64,000 nt of DNA from Leptospira brenneri (lineage in GTDB: Bacteria; Spirochaetota; Leptospiria; Leptospirales; Leptospiraceae), in contig NZ_NPDQ01000003.1 in the NCBI RefSeq assembly GCF_002812125.1, positions 310,001-374,000 of the forward strand. Direction: 5' to 3'. The first letter of the stretch is position 1, and the number at the start of each line of letters is the position of its first letter. The position numbers and the translations under genes were made by a program. Below the pieces are notes generated by a model. It was not told the DNA's origin. It saw nothing but the letters and a program-made list of their open reading frames with translations, and did not search any database. This document shows positions 8,281 to 19,269 of the stretch, piece by piece.

Positions 8281-10207
8281 TTGTAGTCTCCTTTTTTCCA
8301 AAGAAGAAAGGTCTTAAATTTAAGTGGTGAACACCCATTCTGTTAACAGCTAACTCCATAAACAATCTAGAGAGGAATAGAGATGTAAAAAGAGTGGTAA
8401 CGATACCCCAACAAAGTGTGATCGCAAAACCTTTGATCGGTCCATTTCCAAGACGAATCATTAGAATCCCTGCAATGAGAGTGGTCACGTTCGCATCCAT
8501 AATGGTCCAGAATGCGTTTTCGAAACCGCGAGTGACCGCAATGGAAAGTGCCCTGCCCTCTTCGATTTCCTCCCGAATCCTTTCATAGATAATTACGTTC
8601 GCATCCACCGCCATACCAGCGGTCAAAATAATCCCTGCAATCCCAGGAAGAGTTAAGGTAAAATCCATAAGAGTCAAAAGAGCAGCAAGGATGATTAAGT
8701 TTACAAGAAGGGAAAGGTCAGCAATGAAACCTCCCAAACGGTAATAAAGAATCATATAAGCCATTACTAAAAAGAATCCAATGGCAACCGCTTTTAAACC
8801 AACTTCAATCGACTCGATTCCAAGAGTTGGTCCAATGAATCTCATTTCCAAAACAGATAATGGAATCGGAAGTGCTCCTTCAGAGATTACGTTCGCCAAA
8901 CGAATGGCTTCTTGTTCCGAAAAACTTCCCGAAATTTCTGCACGACCACCAGCAATTGGATCATTGATGACAGGATTAGAAATTACCTTATCTCCCCAAA
9001 CAATTGCTAGGTTACGTCCGCGATTTTCCGAAGTGAGGTCAAAAAACTTTTCTGCACCGTTGGGAGTAAGAGTAAAACTCACCATCCATCCGTAAGAATT
9101 GGAATTATAGGATGGTTGTGCATTGGTCATATCATTTCCAGAAAGGGCAATTTTACGTTCCAAAACTACAAAACTACGTGGAAGGAGAGCCGACTTCGCA
9201 GAATTCCCACGAGCCCACATCGCATAAACTTTAAAGTCTTTCGGAATATTGTATTTTTTCTCTAAACCTTCCAAAAACTCATCTTGGGCTTTTTTTCCAG
9301 CTTTGTTTTTGACGAGCTCTTGAAAGATAAAGATGTCTGTATCTTCTCGTTTGCCCAGATCCATCATACGACGTTCGTTGTCGGCGATTTGACCTTTGAA
9401 TACAAAAGGATTTGGTTCTTCTAAACGGTATTCCACAGTTTCCGTGTTTTGTAAAATTTCCAAAATCGCAGCCGAATTGGAAACACCTGGAAGTGAAACT
9501 TCAATAGCATCTTGTTCTTTTTGAATCCTTACTTGAGGTTCTGTTAGATTTTGAGTCGTAAGACGATTATCGATAATCATCTTTGCTTTTTCTAACTCTA
9601 CGATTTTACGCATCGGAGAAAGATCAAAACTAGATTCAATTTCAGAAAGTCTGGATTTTGCTTTTTCTTTGTCTTCTGGTTTCGCTGTTGGATTTTTTAG
9701 AGTTAGATTTAACTCAGTTAATTCTTTTGCATAAAGGTCTTTGAGTTTCGAAGTATAATCCTCAAAATCACCTTTTAGAACCACTCGCATACCACCTTGT
9801 AAGTCGAGACCCAATTTGATGGATAAAGACTTACCACCTCGAATAGTATTTTCAATCCAAGTTGGTTCTAATTTATTTTTAGACTCACTTACTAAAGATT
9901 GATTTTCTTGGGAGATTTGGTTGATCTTTGCGGAAGTAATAAACCTTCCTTTCACAGTATAAAATGGATTTTCCTTGGGAGGAAGAGTTCCTTGTGGTTC
10001 GATGGTCCAACCAGAACCTTTGCCATAATCTTTCGCCCAACGTTCAAAGAGTGCATTCACTAAAATTTTTTGATCAGCTTCAGGAAGTGCATACACATCC
10101 TCTCTAACAACGATTTTTAAACTACGATCGGCAAAGTTCGGATACAGAATTGTAAAAGAAACCGCCAGAATCAAAAAAGGTAGAATCAATAGTCGATACG
10201 ATTGCAA
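8273..10207 (-). CDS. secD: protein translocase subunit SecD
   Basis: A 644-residue membrane protein with an N-terminal membrane segment, a large periplasmic region and a C-terminal block of five membrane segments. The family signatures GLDLQGGMRVVLKG (about residue 131), ARAEISGSFSEQEA and AGMAVDANVIIYERIREE are present. A charged helical insertion of about 60 residues after the first SecD block (about 145-205, rich in Lys/Glu) makes the periplasmic head larger than in E. coli. It follows yajC and an unnamed membrane protein and precedes secF, the usual yajC-secD-secF order with one extra gene. Confidence 0.95.
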   Translation of the reverse strand: MQSYRLLILPFLILAVSFTILYPNFADRSLKIVVREDVYALPEADQKILVNALFERWAKDYGKGSGWTIEPQGTLPPKENPFYTVKGRFITSAKINQISQENQSLVSESKNKLEPTWIENTIRGGKSLSIKLGLDLQGGMRVVLKGDFEDYTSKLKDLYAKELTELNLTLKNPTAKPEDKEKAKSRLSEIESSFDLSPMRKIVELEKAKMIIDNRLTTQNLTEPQVRIQKEQDAIEVSLPGVSNSAAILEILQNTETVEYRLEEPNPFVFKGQIADNERRMMDLGKREDTDIFIFQELVKNKAGKKAQDEFLEGLEKKYNIPKDFKVYAMWARGNSAKSALLPRSFVVLERKIALSGNDMTNAQPSYNSNSYGWMVSFTLTPNGAEKFFDLTSENRGRNLAIVWGDKVISNPVINDPIAGGRAEISGSFSEQEAIRLANVISEGALPIPLSVLEMRFIGPTLGIESIEVGLKAVAIGFFLVMAYMILYYRLGGFIADLSLLVNLIILAALLTLMDFTLTLPGIAGIILTAGMAVDANVIIYERIREEIEEGRALSIAVTRGFENAFWTIMDANVTTLIAGILMIRLGNGPIKGFAITLCWGIVTTLFTSLFLSRLFMELAVNRMGVHHLNLRPFFFGKKETTNV

Positions 10208-10228
10208 GTTAGTTTGCTCCTAAAATTA

Positions 10229-10861
10229 TTATCTTCTATAAGAACGACTGCTAGATCCCGGGCGAGCGGATCTAAGTCTATAAAAAGCAAATAGTATGAT
10301 AATCCCAAGGATCATCATTGCCTTTTTATATTTAGCAAAAAAATCAGAGAAATTAAAAAGAGATTTCCCCGTTTCCTTACTTGTAGATGGATTTATTTCT
10401 GATTGTGAACTTTCTGTTTTCCCAATTTTTAAATCGGCAGAAAAACCAGGAAGACCCGTTGGCTCCACAGAGGTTGTCGAATCCATCCACAATCCTTGAT
10501 TGACAACCTCTTCTTCTTCAGTCAAAGAAGGCTGTTTTTCTAAACTGGGAAGAGATTTTTCTGTAACTGTGGGATTTTGGTTCAGATTGCTCACAACATT
10601 CGTGTTTTGTGGAAGAACATCTGTAGCGAGTTGGTTTTGTTTGGATTTCTTTTTAGATTTCTTCTTTTTGCCTGTACTCACCACTGCCGTATTCACAACG
10701 TTAGTTTGTTTTTTGGTTGTGGGTTGGACTGTGTCCTCTTTCGGCTTTGTGGTTGTAGATTTTGGTTTATCGTTTACCTTATCTAAAAAATCCAAGCCCT
10801 CTTGTGAATAGAGGGAAGCCGAAAAACAGATGAGTAAAGCACTAAAGAAGATACGCTTCAT
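10229..10861 (-). CDS. exported membrane protein of unknown function, between yajC and secD
   Basis: I do not recognise a named family. The 210-residue product has a signal peptide (about 1-19, cleavage near SLYSQ), a low-complexity Thr/Lys/Gln/Asn-rich stretch (about 30-110, including KKKKSKKKSK), an acidic/Ser-rich middle, one membrane segment near the C-terminus (about 179-196, MMILGIIILFAFY) and a short basic tail ending SSSRSYRR. It thus looks anchored with its bulk in the periplasm. It starts one base after yajC ends and lies 21 bases before secD, so it is almost certainly co-expressed with the Sec accessory complex. A role in that complex is inference from position only. Confidence 0.8.
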   Translation of the reverse strand: MKRIFFSALLICFSASLYSQEGLDFLDKVNDKPKSTTTKPKEDTVQPTTKKQTNVVNTAVVSTGKKKKSKKKSKQNQLATDVLPQNTNVVSNLNQNPTVTEKSLPSLEKQPSLTEEEEVVNQGLWMDSTTSVEPTGLPGFSADLKIGKTESSQSEINPSTSKETGKSLFNFSDFFAKYKKAMMILGIIILFAFYRLRSARPGSSSRSYRR

Positions 10862-10862
10862 C

Positions 10863-11186
10863 TTAAGCTTTCTTCTTTAGAATGGCGCTAGTTTCAAAAG
10901 TAACGTTAGTGTTCGCAGCAATACTCAAAACAACTGTTTCATTATTGTCTTTGAACTCTACGATTTTTCCATGAAGGCCACTATTCGTTACAACATTGTC
11001 TCCCTTTTGGAGATTGGTGATCATTTCTTTACGTTTCTTCTCTTCTTTTTTGTTCGGAAGGATCACAAGAAAATACATAGCAACTAACATGATCGGAATG
11101 ATGATGAGTGACTGTAGGGATGACTTTGCACCCTCTTCTTGGGCAAGGATTAGGATTTCTGGTGTTAAAAAGTTAAAATTGAGCAT
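10863..11186 (-). CDS. yajC: preprotein translocase subunit YajC
   Basis: A 107-residue protein with one membrane helix (about 26-45, SLIIIPIMLVAMYFLVILP) followed by a small cytoplasmic domain with the family signature KKRKEMITNLQKGDNVVTNSGLHGKI. YajC associates with SecD and SecF at the inner membrane. The N-terminal part before the helix (NFLTPEILILAQEEGA) resembles the usual short periplasmic start. It is followed after one base by an unnamed membrane protein gene and then secD. Confidence 0.93.
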   Translation of the reverse strand: MLNFNFLTPEILILAQEEGAKSSLQSLIIIPIMLVAMYFLVILPNKKEEKKRKEMITNLQKGDNVVTNSGLHGKIVEFKDNNETVVLSIAANTNVTFETSAILKKKA

Positions 11187-11212
11187 AGCTATTTATCCAA
11201 TGTTTACAGGCC

Positions 11213-12241
11213 TTATGTTAAATTCAATGTTTCACGAACGAATCGGAGAACTTTTTTCTCTAAGATACTTGCTTTGGCCGTTTCATATCCTGTTTTGATA
11301 TCCGAAACCGCACCGAGTAAATACATCGCGATTCCCGCATTTAGAGCCACCATGGCAGTTCCACCTGTGGATTCTTTAGGGTCAAGAACCGCGCGGAAAA
11401 GTGCTTCTGCCCCCTCCTTGGAGGAAGAGAACACTGTATTTCTGTCCAATTCTTTAGCGGTTAAGCCGAGTTCTCTAGGATGGAAAGAGAATTCTTTGGT
11501 TTCCTTCCCATCAAAATAGGCATAATCAGTCTCTTCAAAGATGGAAAACTCATCCAACCCATCCTGGGAATGACAGACAATCGCTCGTTTGGAGCCAAGC
11601 CTTCCTAAAATCTCCGCCATCGGCAAACAGAGAGACTTATCGTAGACCCCCACCATTTGGTGGGAAGGGGCAAACGGATTGGAAAGAGGCCCAATTAGGT
11701 TAAAAAAAGTACGAAATCCAAGGGCCGCGCGAACAGGTCCCGCATATTTCATTGCTGGGTGCCAAGCGGGAGCAAATAAAAACACAAATCCTGTGCGTAA
11801 AAATTCCTTCTCAGAATCGGCAGTGGATTGGTCCAATTTGTATCCGAGTCCCGATAAAATATCCGAACTTCCAGAGAGAGAAGAAACAGAACGGTTCCCG
11901 TGTTTGGCAACTTTGAATCCAAGGCTTGCAAGAGTGAGAGCAGAAAGAGTGGAAACATTCAAAGTTCCCTTTCCATCTCCCCCCGTCCCACAAGTATCTA
12001 AAAAATCAAAATCAAATTTCTTTGAAGGTTGGATGGCATGACCACGCATGGCACGCACAAAACCATACAATTCATCTGTAGTTTCCCCTTTCATTTTTAA
12101 AGCGGTGAGAAAGGAAGCAAGGACTGGTTCTGAAACCTTTCCATCCATCACTTCACTTAAAAAAAGTTCGGCATGGGTATCCACAAGGTGGTGTCCAGAC
12201 ACAACCTGTCCGAGAATTTCCTTAACTGTTGGAACGGTCAT
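11213..12241 (-). CDS. trpD: anthranilate phosphoribosyltransferase
   Basis: Second step of tryptophan synthesis: transfers phosphoribose from PRPP to anthranilate. All family blocks are present: CGTGGDGKGTLNVST (PRPP binding), KHGNRSVSSLSGSSD, the anthranilate-contacting APAWHPAMKYAGPVRAALGFRT, and NLIGPLSNP. Length 342 is normal. No other trp gene is in the window. It overlaps the end of pgsA by 20 bases and is followed by yajC, so it is embedded in an envelope/secretion operon, an unusual place for an amino-acid biosynthesis gene. Confidence 0.95.
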   Translation of the reverse strand: MTVPTVKEILGQVVSGHHLVDTHAELFLSEVMDGKVSEPVLASFLTALKMKGETTDELYGFVRAMRGHAIQPSKKFDFDFLDTCGTGGDGKGTLNVSTLSALTLASLGFKVAKHGNRSVSSLSGSSDILSGLGYKLDQSTADSEKEFLRTGFVFLFAPAWHPAMKYAGPVRAALGFRTFFNLIGPLSNPFAPSHQMVGVYDKSLCLPMAEILGRLGSKRAIVCHSQDGLDEFSIFEETDYAYFDGKETKEFSFHPRELGLTAKELDRNTVFSSSKEGAEALFRAVLDPKESTGGTAMVALNAGIAMYLLGAVSDIKTGYETAKASILEKKVLRFVRETLNLT

Positions 12242-12968
12242 AAAAAATCCTTTTTAGATTTGAGAATGTTAACAACTGATAATTGGTCGCTATATAACGA
12301 AGACCAGATATGACTGTGATGAATGTTGTGAATAACATTCCAAAATAAGGAACAAAAGAAGCAATCGAATCAAAAAAATCGGTAAAACTTAAAGTATCGG
12401 AAGTGTTGACCATTTTACAAAACTCATTTGCGTGTTGTGCGGCCACTTCATAGGTAGAATAACCTGCAAGTTTCCCCATAGCATAAGTTTCATTGATCAT
12501 CGCTCTTCTTTTTCCGGAACTCAACATAAACACAACAAGGATGATAAGAATGGCTCCCATCTGGAAGGCAGTTTTTACCTTTCCCATCATTGTGGTTCGA
12601 AGGCTATTCCCGGAACGTACGGCAATGTAACGAAGGAAGGTAATGAGCATATCGCGTCCGATGATCAGAACGACCATCCAAACTTCAATGGGTTCATGGA
12701 TAAAAAGAAAGGTAACAAAACATCCAATGACTAAAAACTTATCAGCTAGTGGATCCAGAAACTTTCCAAACTCAGTTTGTTGGTTCCATTTACGAGCAAG
12801 ATATCCATCGACTAGATCAGTCAGAGATGCAAGTGCAAAAAGTACAAAGGCAAAGATTTGGTATTCCCATTCCTTTTGGAACAAGGCAAAGATAAAAAAC
12901 GGAAGTGCAAGAACCCGAAGGACGGTGAGCAAATTCGGGATATTGGCAATGGTTTTCCAATCTTCCAA
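12222..12968 (-). CDS. pgsA: CDP-diacylglycerol-glycerol-3-phosphate 3-phosphatidyltransferase
   Basis: Makes phosphatidylglycerol phosphate at the inner membrane. The CDP-alcohol phosphotransferase signature is complete (DLVDGYLARKW, then FGKFLDPLADKF), with about five membrane helices. The family start (NIPNLLTVLRVLALPF) is best fitted by TTG 12968, one base after the rimO stop codon; ATG 13004 and a start at 13040 would add residues that overlap rimO. The product is 248 residues, longer than the usual about 190, because of an extra soluble loop of about 50 residues (YAMGKLAGYSTYEVAAQHAN region) before the last helix. Confidence 0.9.
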   Translation of the reverse strand: MEDWKTIANIPNLLTVLRVLALPFFIFALFQKEWEYQIFAFVLFALASLTDLVDGYLARKWNQQTEFGKFLDPLADKFLVIGCFVTFLFIHEPIEVWMVVLIIGRDMLITFLRYIAVRSGNSLRTTMMGKVKTAFQMGAILIILVVFMLSSGKRRAMINETYAMGKLAGYSTYEVAAQHANEFCKMVNTSDTLSFTDFFDSIASFVPYFGMLFTTFITVISGLRYIATNYQLLTFSNLKRIFYDRSNS

Positions 12969-12969
12969 C

Positions 12970-14316
12970 TTAAGCCACCCAAGTCCCCGACATATCAAGT
13001 TCATAGAAAGAATCGACTCGCACCTGACCAAACTGGCCAAGTTTCAAACCATCTTCTTCTACATAGACCACTTCATCAATTTCAGGTGCATCTTGGAAAC
13101 GACGAACGATTGCTCCTTTTTCCAAAACTTCATCCACAACAGCAGGATAAAGTTTTCCAATTCGATTTTGATGGATGGATTTTAAAGTTCCAAGGTAGGC
13201 TTCGCGAACCATATTCACACGACGAGCAATCTCTTTGTCTTTGATTTGCCCATCCATAGTAGCACCCTTTGTTCCCTCTTGTGGGGAATAAGGAAATAGA
13301 TTTACTTTTTCCGGTTTTACATCTTCCACAAAACGAATGATCTCTTCCACATCGTCCATGGTTTCACCCGGGAAACCTAAGATAAAGGAAGTGCGAATTT
13401 CTAGATCAGGACGAAGGTCTCTTGCTTTTTGAAACAAGGATTTGAAATAAGAATATTCACCCGTACGATTCATCGATTTTAAAACAGACTTGGAAACATG
13501 TTGTAAGGGGCTTTCCAAATACGGGGCAATTTTGGGAATTTCTCCATAAAGATCGAGTAACTTTTCTGTTTTTTTGTCGGGATAAAGATAGAGAAGTCGG
13601 AGAAGCTCGAGTCCATCCACATCCGCCACAGAACGAACCAAATCTAAAAGTTTGTCTGTATCTTTTCCATAAAATACTGTATCTTGTGAAACAAGACAAA
13701 TTTCTTTGGAGCCTGCTTTGACAGCCAGTTTGGTTTGAGTGAGAACATCTGAGATTTCTGTATCCCGATATTTTCCTCGTAAATTAGGAATGATACAAAA
13801 GTGACAACCTCGGTTGCATCCATCAGAAATTTTTACATAAGAATATGGTTTGGAATAGTTCTCAATTCCTTTGCTTGTGGTAAGTCTTTCTAGTAAGTCT
13901 TCGTTAAATTCGGAAAGATCTTTGAATTCGAGAGGGAAACTTTTACGCAGGATCTCACCCGCTTTATCATACTTTCCTGTTCCAAAGTGAAGGTCCACTT
14001 CAGGGAGGTCGTCGGAAATTTCCTTTCCCGCACGTTCTGCAAAACAACCCACAACAACTAACTTTTGTTTACTTTTCTTTTTGATATCAATGGAATCCAA
14101 AATGGTTTGGATGGTTTCTTTTGTTGCATCTTGGATAAAAGTACAGGTATTGACCAAGTGGAAGTCACTGGCTTCTGGCCCTGCTGCAGGAAGGAGACCT
14201 TCTTTCAGGAGGGACTGGTGCATGGCCATGGAATCTACGGTGTTTTTAGGACAACCGAGAGTCGTGATAAAAAACGACTTCGGTGTCTCTTCCGTTTTTT
14301 CTTTAAGTTTTGGCAT
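12970..14316 (-). CDS. rimO: ribosomal protein S12 methylthiotransferase
   Basis: Radical-SAM enzyme that adds a methylthio group to a conserved aspartate of ribosomal protein S12. The UPF0004 domain cluster cysteines fall at residues 22 (LGCPKN), 58 (NTCTF) and 91 (VGCFAE); the radical-SAM cysteines at 167, 171 and 174 (CNRGCHFC). A C-terminal TRAM domain starts near 370. The motif GCPKN and YRDTEI region favour RimO over MiaB. Its start overlaps the stop of the rodZ-like gene (TAATG). Confidence 0.95.
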   Translation of the reverse strand: MPKLKEKTEETPKSFFITTLGCPKNTVDSMAMHQSLLKEGLLPAAGPEASDFHLVNTCTFIQDATKETIQTILDSIDIKKKSKQKLVVVGCFAERAGKEISDDLPEVDLHFGTGKYDKAGEILRKSFPLEFKDLSEFNEDLLERLTTSKGIENYSKPYSYVKISDGCNRGCHFCIIPNLRGKYRDTEISDVLTQTKLAVKAGSKEICLVSQDTVFYGKDTDKLLDLVRSVADVDGLELLRLLYLYPDKKTEKLLDLYGEIPKIAPYLESPLQHVSKSVLKSMNRTGEYSYFKSLFQKARDLRPDLEIRTSFILGFPGETMDDVEEIIRFVEDVKPEKVNLFPYSPQEGTKGATMDGQIKDKEIARRVNMVREAYLGTLKSIHQNRIGKLYPAVVDEVLEKGAIVRRFQDAPEIDEVVYVEEDGLKLGQFGQVRVDSFYELDMSGTWVA

Positions 14317-15416
14317 TATTCGCCTAACTCTCCAATGATGGATTGAGTGGAATCATAAGGATTTGGTTTACGAATGAAAATCTTTTTCACAAGTTTTCCT
14401 GGTTTTCCAAGAACAGAACGTTCTTTTCCATTTTGAACCATTTCTACGGCCCCACCATCACCCACTTTGATTTCGAGTCTGTCACGAGCTTCTAAGTGTT
14501 TGACTTCGCCAGCAGAAACAAGTCCCCTCTCCCCCATCTGACCATCTAACACAAATTCCACGTAACTTGGTTTGGAGAAAAATAATGTCACTTGGATCGG
14601 AACGTCTCCTACTGGAGATTTGACCGCAGCACCTTCTCTTTCTTCTTTTAAAGTCACAAGAACTTTAGCTGATTTTTCCGTGACCGCTTGAGTAACCACA
14701 CGGATATCACGACGAAGGGAAGAAAGTTCTTCAATGCGGTAAGAAAGGATGGTTTCCTCTCCTTCTGCTGTTTGGAAAAAATATACATTTTTTTCAGGGA
14801 AGATATTAAACCCAAGGTTTGCCTTTCCATTGGAAACACCCTTGATAAACATCTTACATTGTTGGTTGTTCACACTGAAACTCACACCACGGTCTTCTGT
14901 TAAAATAAAAGGTACACTGGCATTTTCAGGAACACTTTGTGAAACGAAGTTAATCCCAGAAGGAATGTCGGAACTGGCAACCGTTTCTACAGTGGATCCC
15001 ACTTCTGTTGTTTCCTCATCCATTGATCCCGATCCGGAATCTTCAAAACTAATATAGATAATATAAGCTGAGATCACAAAAAGAAAAATGGAAACTAGGC
15101 TAATGATTTTATTTCGATCTAAGTTTAAGGGAGTCGTTGTTGGACGAGTGAGCTCTTCCAAAGGTGCTTGTGATTCTTCAATTTGTTCTCCACGGTAGAG
15201 ATTGAGAAGCATAGCCGCATCTAACTTTAAATAACTGGCATAGTTTTTTAAAAACCCAAGAGCAAAAGTCTCCGCAGGAAATTGAGAATAGTCTTCCGTT
15301 TCTAAAGCGATAATGTATTTCGCGGCAATGTTTGTTTCTTTAGCGACATCTTTAACGGAAAGTTTTTTATCTTCTCTAGCTTCTCGTAGTATTTGACCGA
15401 CTCGTTTTGTGTTCAA
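14316..15416 (-). CDS. RodZ-like helix-turn-helix membrane protein
   Basis: Layout matches RodZ: an N-terminal HTH_25 domain (about 1-80; [25 protein letters not shown]), a linker, one membrane helix (about 104-124) and a periplasmic part ending in a DUF4115-like beta domain (about 240-345). RodZ proteins link MreB to the elongasome and shape the cell. In a helical spirochaete this is a plausible cell-shape factor, but no functional proof can come from sequence. Length is 366 residues. It is followed by rimO with a one-base overlap and preceded by lolA. Confidence 0.82.
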   Translation of the reverse strand: MNTKRVGQILREAREDKKLSVKDVAKETNIAAKYIIALETEDYSQFPAETFALGFLKNYASYLKLDAAMLLNLYRGEQIEESQAPLEELTRPTTTPLNLDRNKIISLVSIFLFVISAYIIYISFEDSGSGSMDEETTEVGSTVETVASSDIPSGINFVSQSVPENASVPFILTEDRGVSFSVNNQQCKMFIKGVSNGKANLGFNIFPEKNVYFFQTAEGEETILSYRIEELSSLRRDIRVVTQAVTEKSAKVLVTLKEEREGAAVKSPVGDVPIQVTLFFSKPSYVEFVLDGQMGERGLVSAGEVKHLEARDRLEIKVGDGGAVEMVQNGKERSVLGKPGKLVKKIFIRKPNPYDSTQSIIGELGE

Positions 15417-15431
15417 AATGATATCCTCTTT

Positions 15432-16133
15432 TTAGTTCTCGGAGACAAGTGGGTTGTTTACAATTTTTGCGTTTCCGCTCATGTGAAAATTGAAAACTCC
15501 ATCTTGGATTTCTTCAGAAAAATTAATATTGGAAAATGAAATGGTGGTTACTTTCCCGCGACCATCGGTAGCGACTGCTTTTTTGATTAAGTAGGATTCT
15601 GAATCTACAAATAGTTTCATCTTTTCGAACCCACCAATTTTCTCTCTTTGGTCTAGATCCAAAACAAAGTATTTGGTCGCATCACCCATAGAACGAGGCT
15701 GTTCAATGGTATCAAATTTATAATGGTATTTACGAAAGAGACGGTTCAGACCATCGGGACTGTTCGTTGTAAAGATGGGACCTGATGTATTTTTACGATC
15801 AAGAGTTAAATCCTGTTTTCCCACAGCACCTAATCTCTTGATAAAGATATGCAGAGTTTTTCCATCAGATACGATTTCGTCTCCTTCCGGTTCTGCGAAG
15901 TTATATCTGATCTTTCCGGGACGTTTGTAGAAACATTTCCCTCGCATCTGTTTTTCTTTTTTGTTGTCTTCTGTTTTGATGAGAAAATCAGCTGAATAAG
16001 AATTGATATCACTAAAGTTCTTCTTTATCTTTTTCACCACTTCGGAGGGTGAGTGCCAATTGTGAGCCGGACTTGTTTGGGCACCAAGAGAAACACCCAA
16101 TACAAGTAACAAAGATCCGATCCATACTTTCAT
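15432..16133 (-). CDS. lolA: outer-membrane lipoprotein carrier protein LolA
   Basis: A 233-residue periplasmic protein with a signal peptide (about 1-18, [19 protein letters not shown]) and the LolA fold: the repeated beta strands with [25 protein letters not shown] core and [11 protein letters not shown] near the end. It ferries lipoproteins released by LolCDE to the outer membrane. This fits a lipoprotein-rich spirochaete; an Lgt-like gene lies at 33.1 kb. It is 40 bases downstream of ftsK and 15 bases upstream of the rodZ-like gene. Confidence 0.88.
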   Translation of the reverse strand: MKVWIGSLLLVLGVSLGAQTSPAHNWHSPSEVVKKIKKNFSDINSYSADFLIKTEDNKKEKQMRGKCFYKRPGKIRYNFAEPEGDEIVSDGKTLHIFIKRLGAVGKQDLTLDRKNTSGPIFTTNSPDGLNRLFRKYHYKFDTIEQPRSMGDATKYFVLDLDQREKIGGFEKMKLFVDSESYLIKKAVATDGRGKVTTISFSNINFSEEIQDGVFNFHMSGNAKIVNNPLVSEN

Positions 16134-16173
16134 AGATTCCCAGTTTTTCAGACAAACTTCTCTTGTCGATGAT

Positions 16174-19100
16174 TTACGCTGAACGCAGGATTTCTCGGGG
16201 TTTGGCCCCTACTTGTGCCGAAACATACCCGCGCATTTCCATAAGCTCCATAAGCCTTGCCGCTTTGTTGTAGCCGATTCGCATCCGTCTTTGTAAGTAA
16301 CTGGCACTGGCTTTTTTTTCCGTGACGACAATATTCCAAGCCTCATCAAAAAGTTCCTCATCTTCGTCAGAGGCCATTTCGACACTGGTTTCATCATCCC
16401 AGTTCATTTCCACATAGGCCGGAGCCCCTTGTTTTTTGGCCTCTTCCACGATGGAATCAATTTCTTTCTCTTCGATAAACGGAGCCTGGATCCGAAGCAG
16501 GTCACTCGAAGTCGGAGAACGGTATAAAAAGTCCCCTTTTCCGAGGAGGGTCTCAGCCCCACTGGTATCCAGAATGGTTCTTGAGTCCGTTTTTTGCGCC
16601 ACTTGGAAAGCCACCCTTGCCGGACAGTTTGCCTTGATGACACCTGTGATCACATCCACAGACGGTCTTTGGGTTGCCATCACCAAATGGATTCCCACGG
16701 CTCTTGCTTTTTGGGAAATACGCTGAATTTGTTCTTCGAGATCCTTTCCTGAAACCATCATGAGATCCGCAAGCTCATCAATAAAGATCACAATGTACGG
16801 AAGTTTTTGAAATCCTTTGGCATGAGCATATTCATCCACTTTTTCATTAAAACTTTTAAAGTCCCGACTTTTCAATTGGGAGATCATTTGGTAACGGCTC
16901 TCCATTTCTTGGATGGCCCAAGAAAGTGCCTTGGTTGCTTTTTTCGGATCAGTGATCACTGGCATGAGAAGGTGTGGGATTCCTTCGTAAAGAGTCATCT
17001 CCACCATCTTCGGATCGATCATAATGAATCTTACTTCTTCTGGTGACCTTGTGCAGATAAGACTTGTGATCATCGCATTGATACTCACCGACTTACCAGA
17101 ACCTGTGGTTCCCGCTACAAGTAAGTGCGGAAGTTTGGCGATATCAATCATCACAAGTTTCCCTGAGATATCTTTTCCGATACAGATCGAAAGGTCTTTG
17201 GCCTTTTGTTGGAGGATGGTATCTTTTAAAATCTCAGACAAAAACACATCTTCTCGAATCCGGTTAGGTACTTCGATTCCGATGGAAGCCTTGCCTGGAA
17301 TTGGTGCCACGATCCGAATGTTTTTCACCTCGAGGTAGGCACGAATTTCATCAGACAACGAAACAATTCGATTCAGTTTGATTCCATTCGGAATGGTAAT
17401 CTCATAACGAGTGATGATGGGTCCCCTTTCTTTGGTAACTACCTTGGATTCAATTCCAAAATGGCCAGTGGACTCTTCGATTTTACGAGAGATGAGATCG
17501 AGCTCCGAATCATTCTTTAAGATATTGGCCACAGGAACCTGGTGCGATACAAGAAGCCTTGGAGAAATATAATACTTTCCTTTTTTTAGTTTGGGTTTCG
17601 GAACCATGGAACCAAACATAAGCTCCTGTTGTTCCACTTTCTCTTTAGATTCTGGTTTTTTCTTTCCAAAATTTCCGGAACTCAAGTTAGAACGAACGAG
17701 AGGAGAACTTTCCTCGACAGCCAAAGTTTCCAAGGTTTCTTCTTCATATTCGTATGCATCTGTAGTCTCATCTTCTTCTGAAGATTCGTCCCCGCTCGCA
17801 TCCCAACCTGTTTCTTCCACAAGAGACAATCGAACGGATTCTGGAATGTGAATGGCTTCCGATTCGATAAGAACTTCTTCCTCTGAATGTTCGGACGCAT
17901 CGTCTGGTTCCGATTCGACGACATCAACCAAATCTTCTTCTGAGTGATACTCTTCATCCATTTCTTCTTCTCTACGATGCAAAGAAGGAGTGGCAAAACC
18001 AGACTCACCCAATTGAAAACCCTCTCTAGCAAACGAAGATTGAATCGGCTCCAGTTTAGGAAGTTCCAAACTACCTAGATCAACCTGAGGATCCAACTTT
18101 GGTTTCCATTTTGCTTCGGGAAATTGAAATAAAATTTTTGACTCTCTTTCACTTTCTCGTTCTTCCAATTCCTCAGAAAGTCGTCTATTATCTGTTAGTT
18201 TTAGTTTAGAGATTAGAATTTCATTTTTTTCTTTTTCTGCGAGTAAATCCAATTTGGACTCCTGCTTTTGAAAACGAAAGACCTTCTCCGATTCATCAAA
18301 AAAACCTTCAAATGAAGATACATTACGATAACGAACTTTAGGTGATTTTTTAGAACTTGGAATTCCAGCGGAACCTTTCCCAAGTCCCAAGGAATCTCTT
18401 TCTTGATTTAAATAAGAATCAGAAGAAAAACTTACTTTCTCGGAACGGGAACTTGAGGTTCGATTCCCATCTCTTTTTCCATCCGCAACCACATTCCAAA
18501 AGTGTTCGGCAATGTCCTCTTTGGTTTCTTCTTCTGTTTGGACTTGGAACCATTGTTTGCCACGAAATTCTTCTATGGGGCCACGACGTGTCGAAACTAC
18601 TGATTCTAAAAACTGAGGAAGTTTTAAATGGGGAAGGTCATTTCTTCCCCCAAACATTCTATAAATTCCATTGGAGTATTTGTTGATGGCATCAAAGGTA
18701 AAAGACCAAGCTCCGTCCTCAAGCCAGATCACAGCAAAGTATAAGTATAAAAAGAAAACGACAAGAATGCGGCCTGTCTCTCCAAAGAGATAAGAAAAAA
18801 CCCAAGAGAAAAATTGACCCAAGATTCCACCGCTATCTCCCACGTGACCCAAAGGTGTTTCGAGTAAGTTCAAACTCACAGTAGTCGCCACAAGAAAAAG
18901 TGGGAAAAAGAGTGCCTTCCCTAACCGATCAAAGTCAGGGTTTCGTAAAGAAAGAACACCTAACATCAAAACAAAACCTGCGAGTAAAAAGGAGGACTTA
19001 CCTAAAATATAAAACAGTGTAAAGGCGATGTAATGCCCGAGCCTTCCAAACCAATTGAAAAGCGATCCGTCCTCTCCTTCCTGAAAGGAAAAAAGCGAGA

Positions 19101-19191
19101 GAAGTAAAAACACGCCAGAAAATACAAATAGATACGGAAGGAAGTCTTTACGAGGCAAAGTCCATCCCCATACGGATTTTTTAGGGTCCAT
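16174..19191 (-). CDS. ftsK: DNA translocase FtsK/SpoIIIE
   Basis: A 1005-residue septal DNA pump. Four or five membrane helices occupy residues about 20-190; a long acidic, Glu/Ser-rich linker spans about 240-530; the motor follows with Walker A GTTGSGKS near 690-697 and Walker B FIDELADL; the gamma winged-helix domain that reads chromosome polarity signals is at about 940-1005 ([20 protein letters not shown]). It coordinates chromosome dimer resolution and segregation with division. The linker is unusually acidic, with several EE/DD runs. The gene lies between yajQ and lolA in the same direction. Confidence 0.95.
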   Translation of the reverse strand: MDPKKSVWGWTLPRKDFLPYLFVFSGVFLLLSLFSFQEGEDGSLFNWFGRLGHYIAFTLFYILGKSSFLLAGFVLMLGVLSLRNPDFDRLGKALFFPLFLVATTVSLNLLETPLGHVGDSGGILGQFFSWVFSYLFGETGRILVVFFLYLYFAVIWLEDGAWSFTFDAINKYSNGIYRMFGGRNDLPHLKLPQFLESVVSTRRGPIEEFRGKQWFQVQTEEETKEDIAEHFWNVVADGKRDGNRTSSSRSEKVSFSSDSYLNQERDSLGLGKGSAGIPSSKKSPKVRYRNVSSFEGFFDESEKVFRFQKQESKLDLLAEKEKNEILISKLKLTDNRRLSEELEERESERESKILFQFPEAKWKPKLDPQVDLGSLELPKLEPIQSSFAREGFQLGESGFATPSLHRREEEMDEEYHSEEDLVDVVESEPDDASEHSEEEVLIESEAIHIPESVRLSLVEETGWDASGDESSEEDETTDAYEYEEETLETLAVEESSPLVRSNLSSGNFGKKKPESKEKVEQQELMFGSMVPKPKLKKGKYYISPRLLVSHQVPVANILKNDSELDLISRKIEESTGHFGIESKVVTKERGPIITRYEITIPNGIKLNRIVSLSDEIRAYLEVKNIRIVAPIPGKASIGIEVPNRIREDVFLSEILKDTILQQKAKDLSICIGKDISGKLVMIDIAKLPHLLVAGTTGSGKSVSINAMITSLICTRSPEEVRFIMIDPKMVEMTLYEGIPHLLMPVITDPKKATKALSWAIQEMESRYQMISQLKSRDFKSFNEKVDEYAHAKGFQKLPYIVIFIDELADLMMVSGKDLEEQIQRISQKARAVGIHLVMATQRPSVDVITGVIKANCPARVAFQVAQKTDSRTILDTSGAETLLGKGDFLYRSPTSSDLLRIQAPFIEEKEIDSIVEEAKKQGAPAYVEMNWDDETSVEMASDEDEELFDEAWNIVVTEKKASASYLQRRMRIGYNKAARLMELMEMRGYVSAQVGAKPREILRSA

Positions 19192-19269
19192 ACGGGAAAT
19201 ATCGGACGGTTTTGAGACATAGACCGAAAAAAATTGGAAGCAGAAAGGTCCAAAATTTAAGGTAAAATT

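Noticed and set aside
10500..10811. 103-codon frame opposite the unnamed yajC-secD gene
   Set aside because: Phe/Val/Cys-rich complement of a Lys/Thr-rich low-complexity stretch; no ribosome-binding site.
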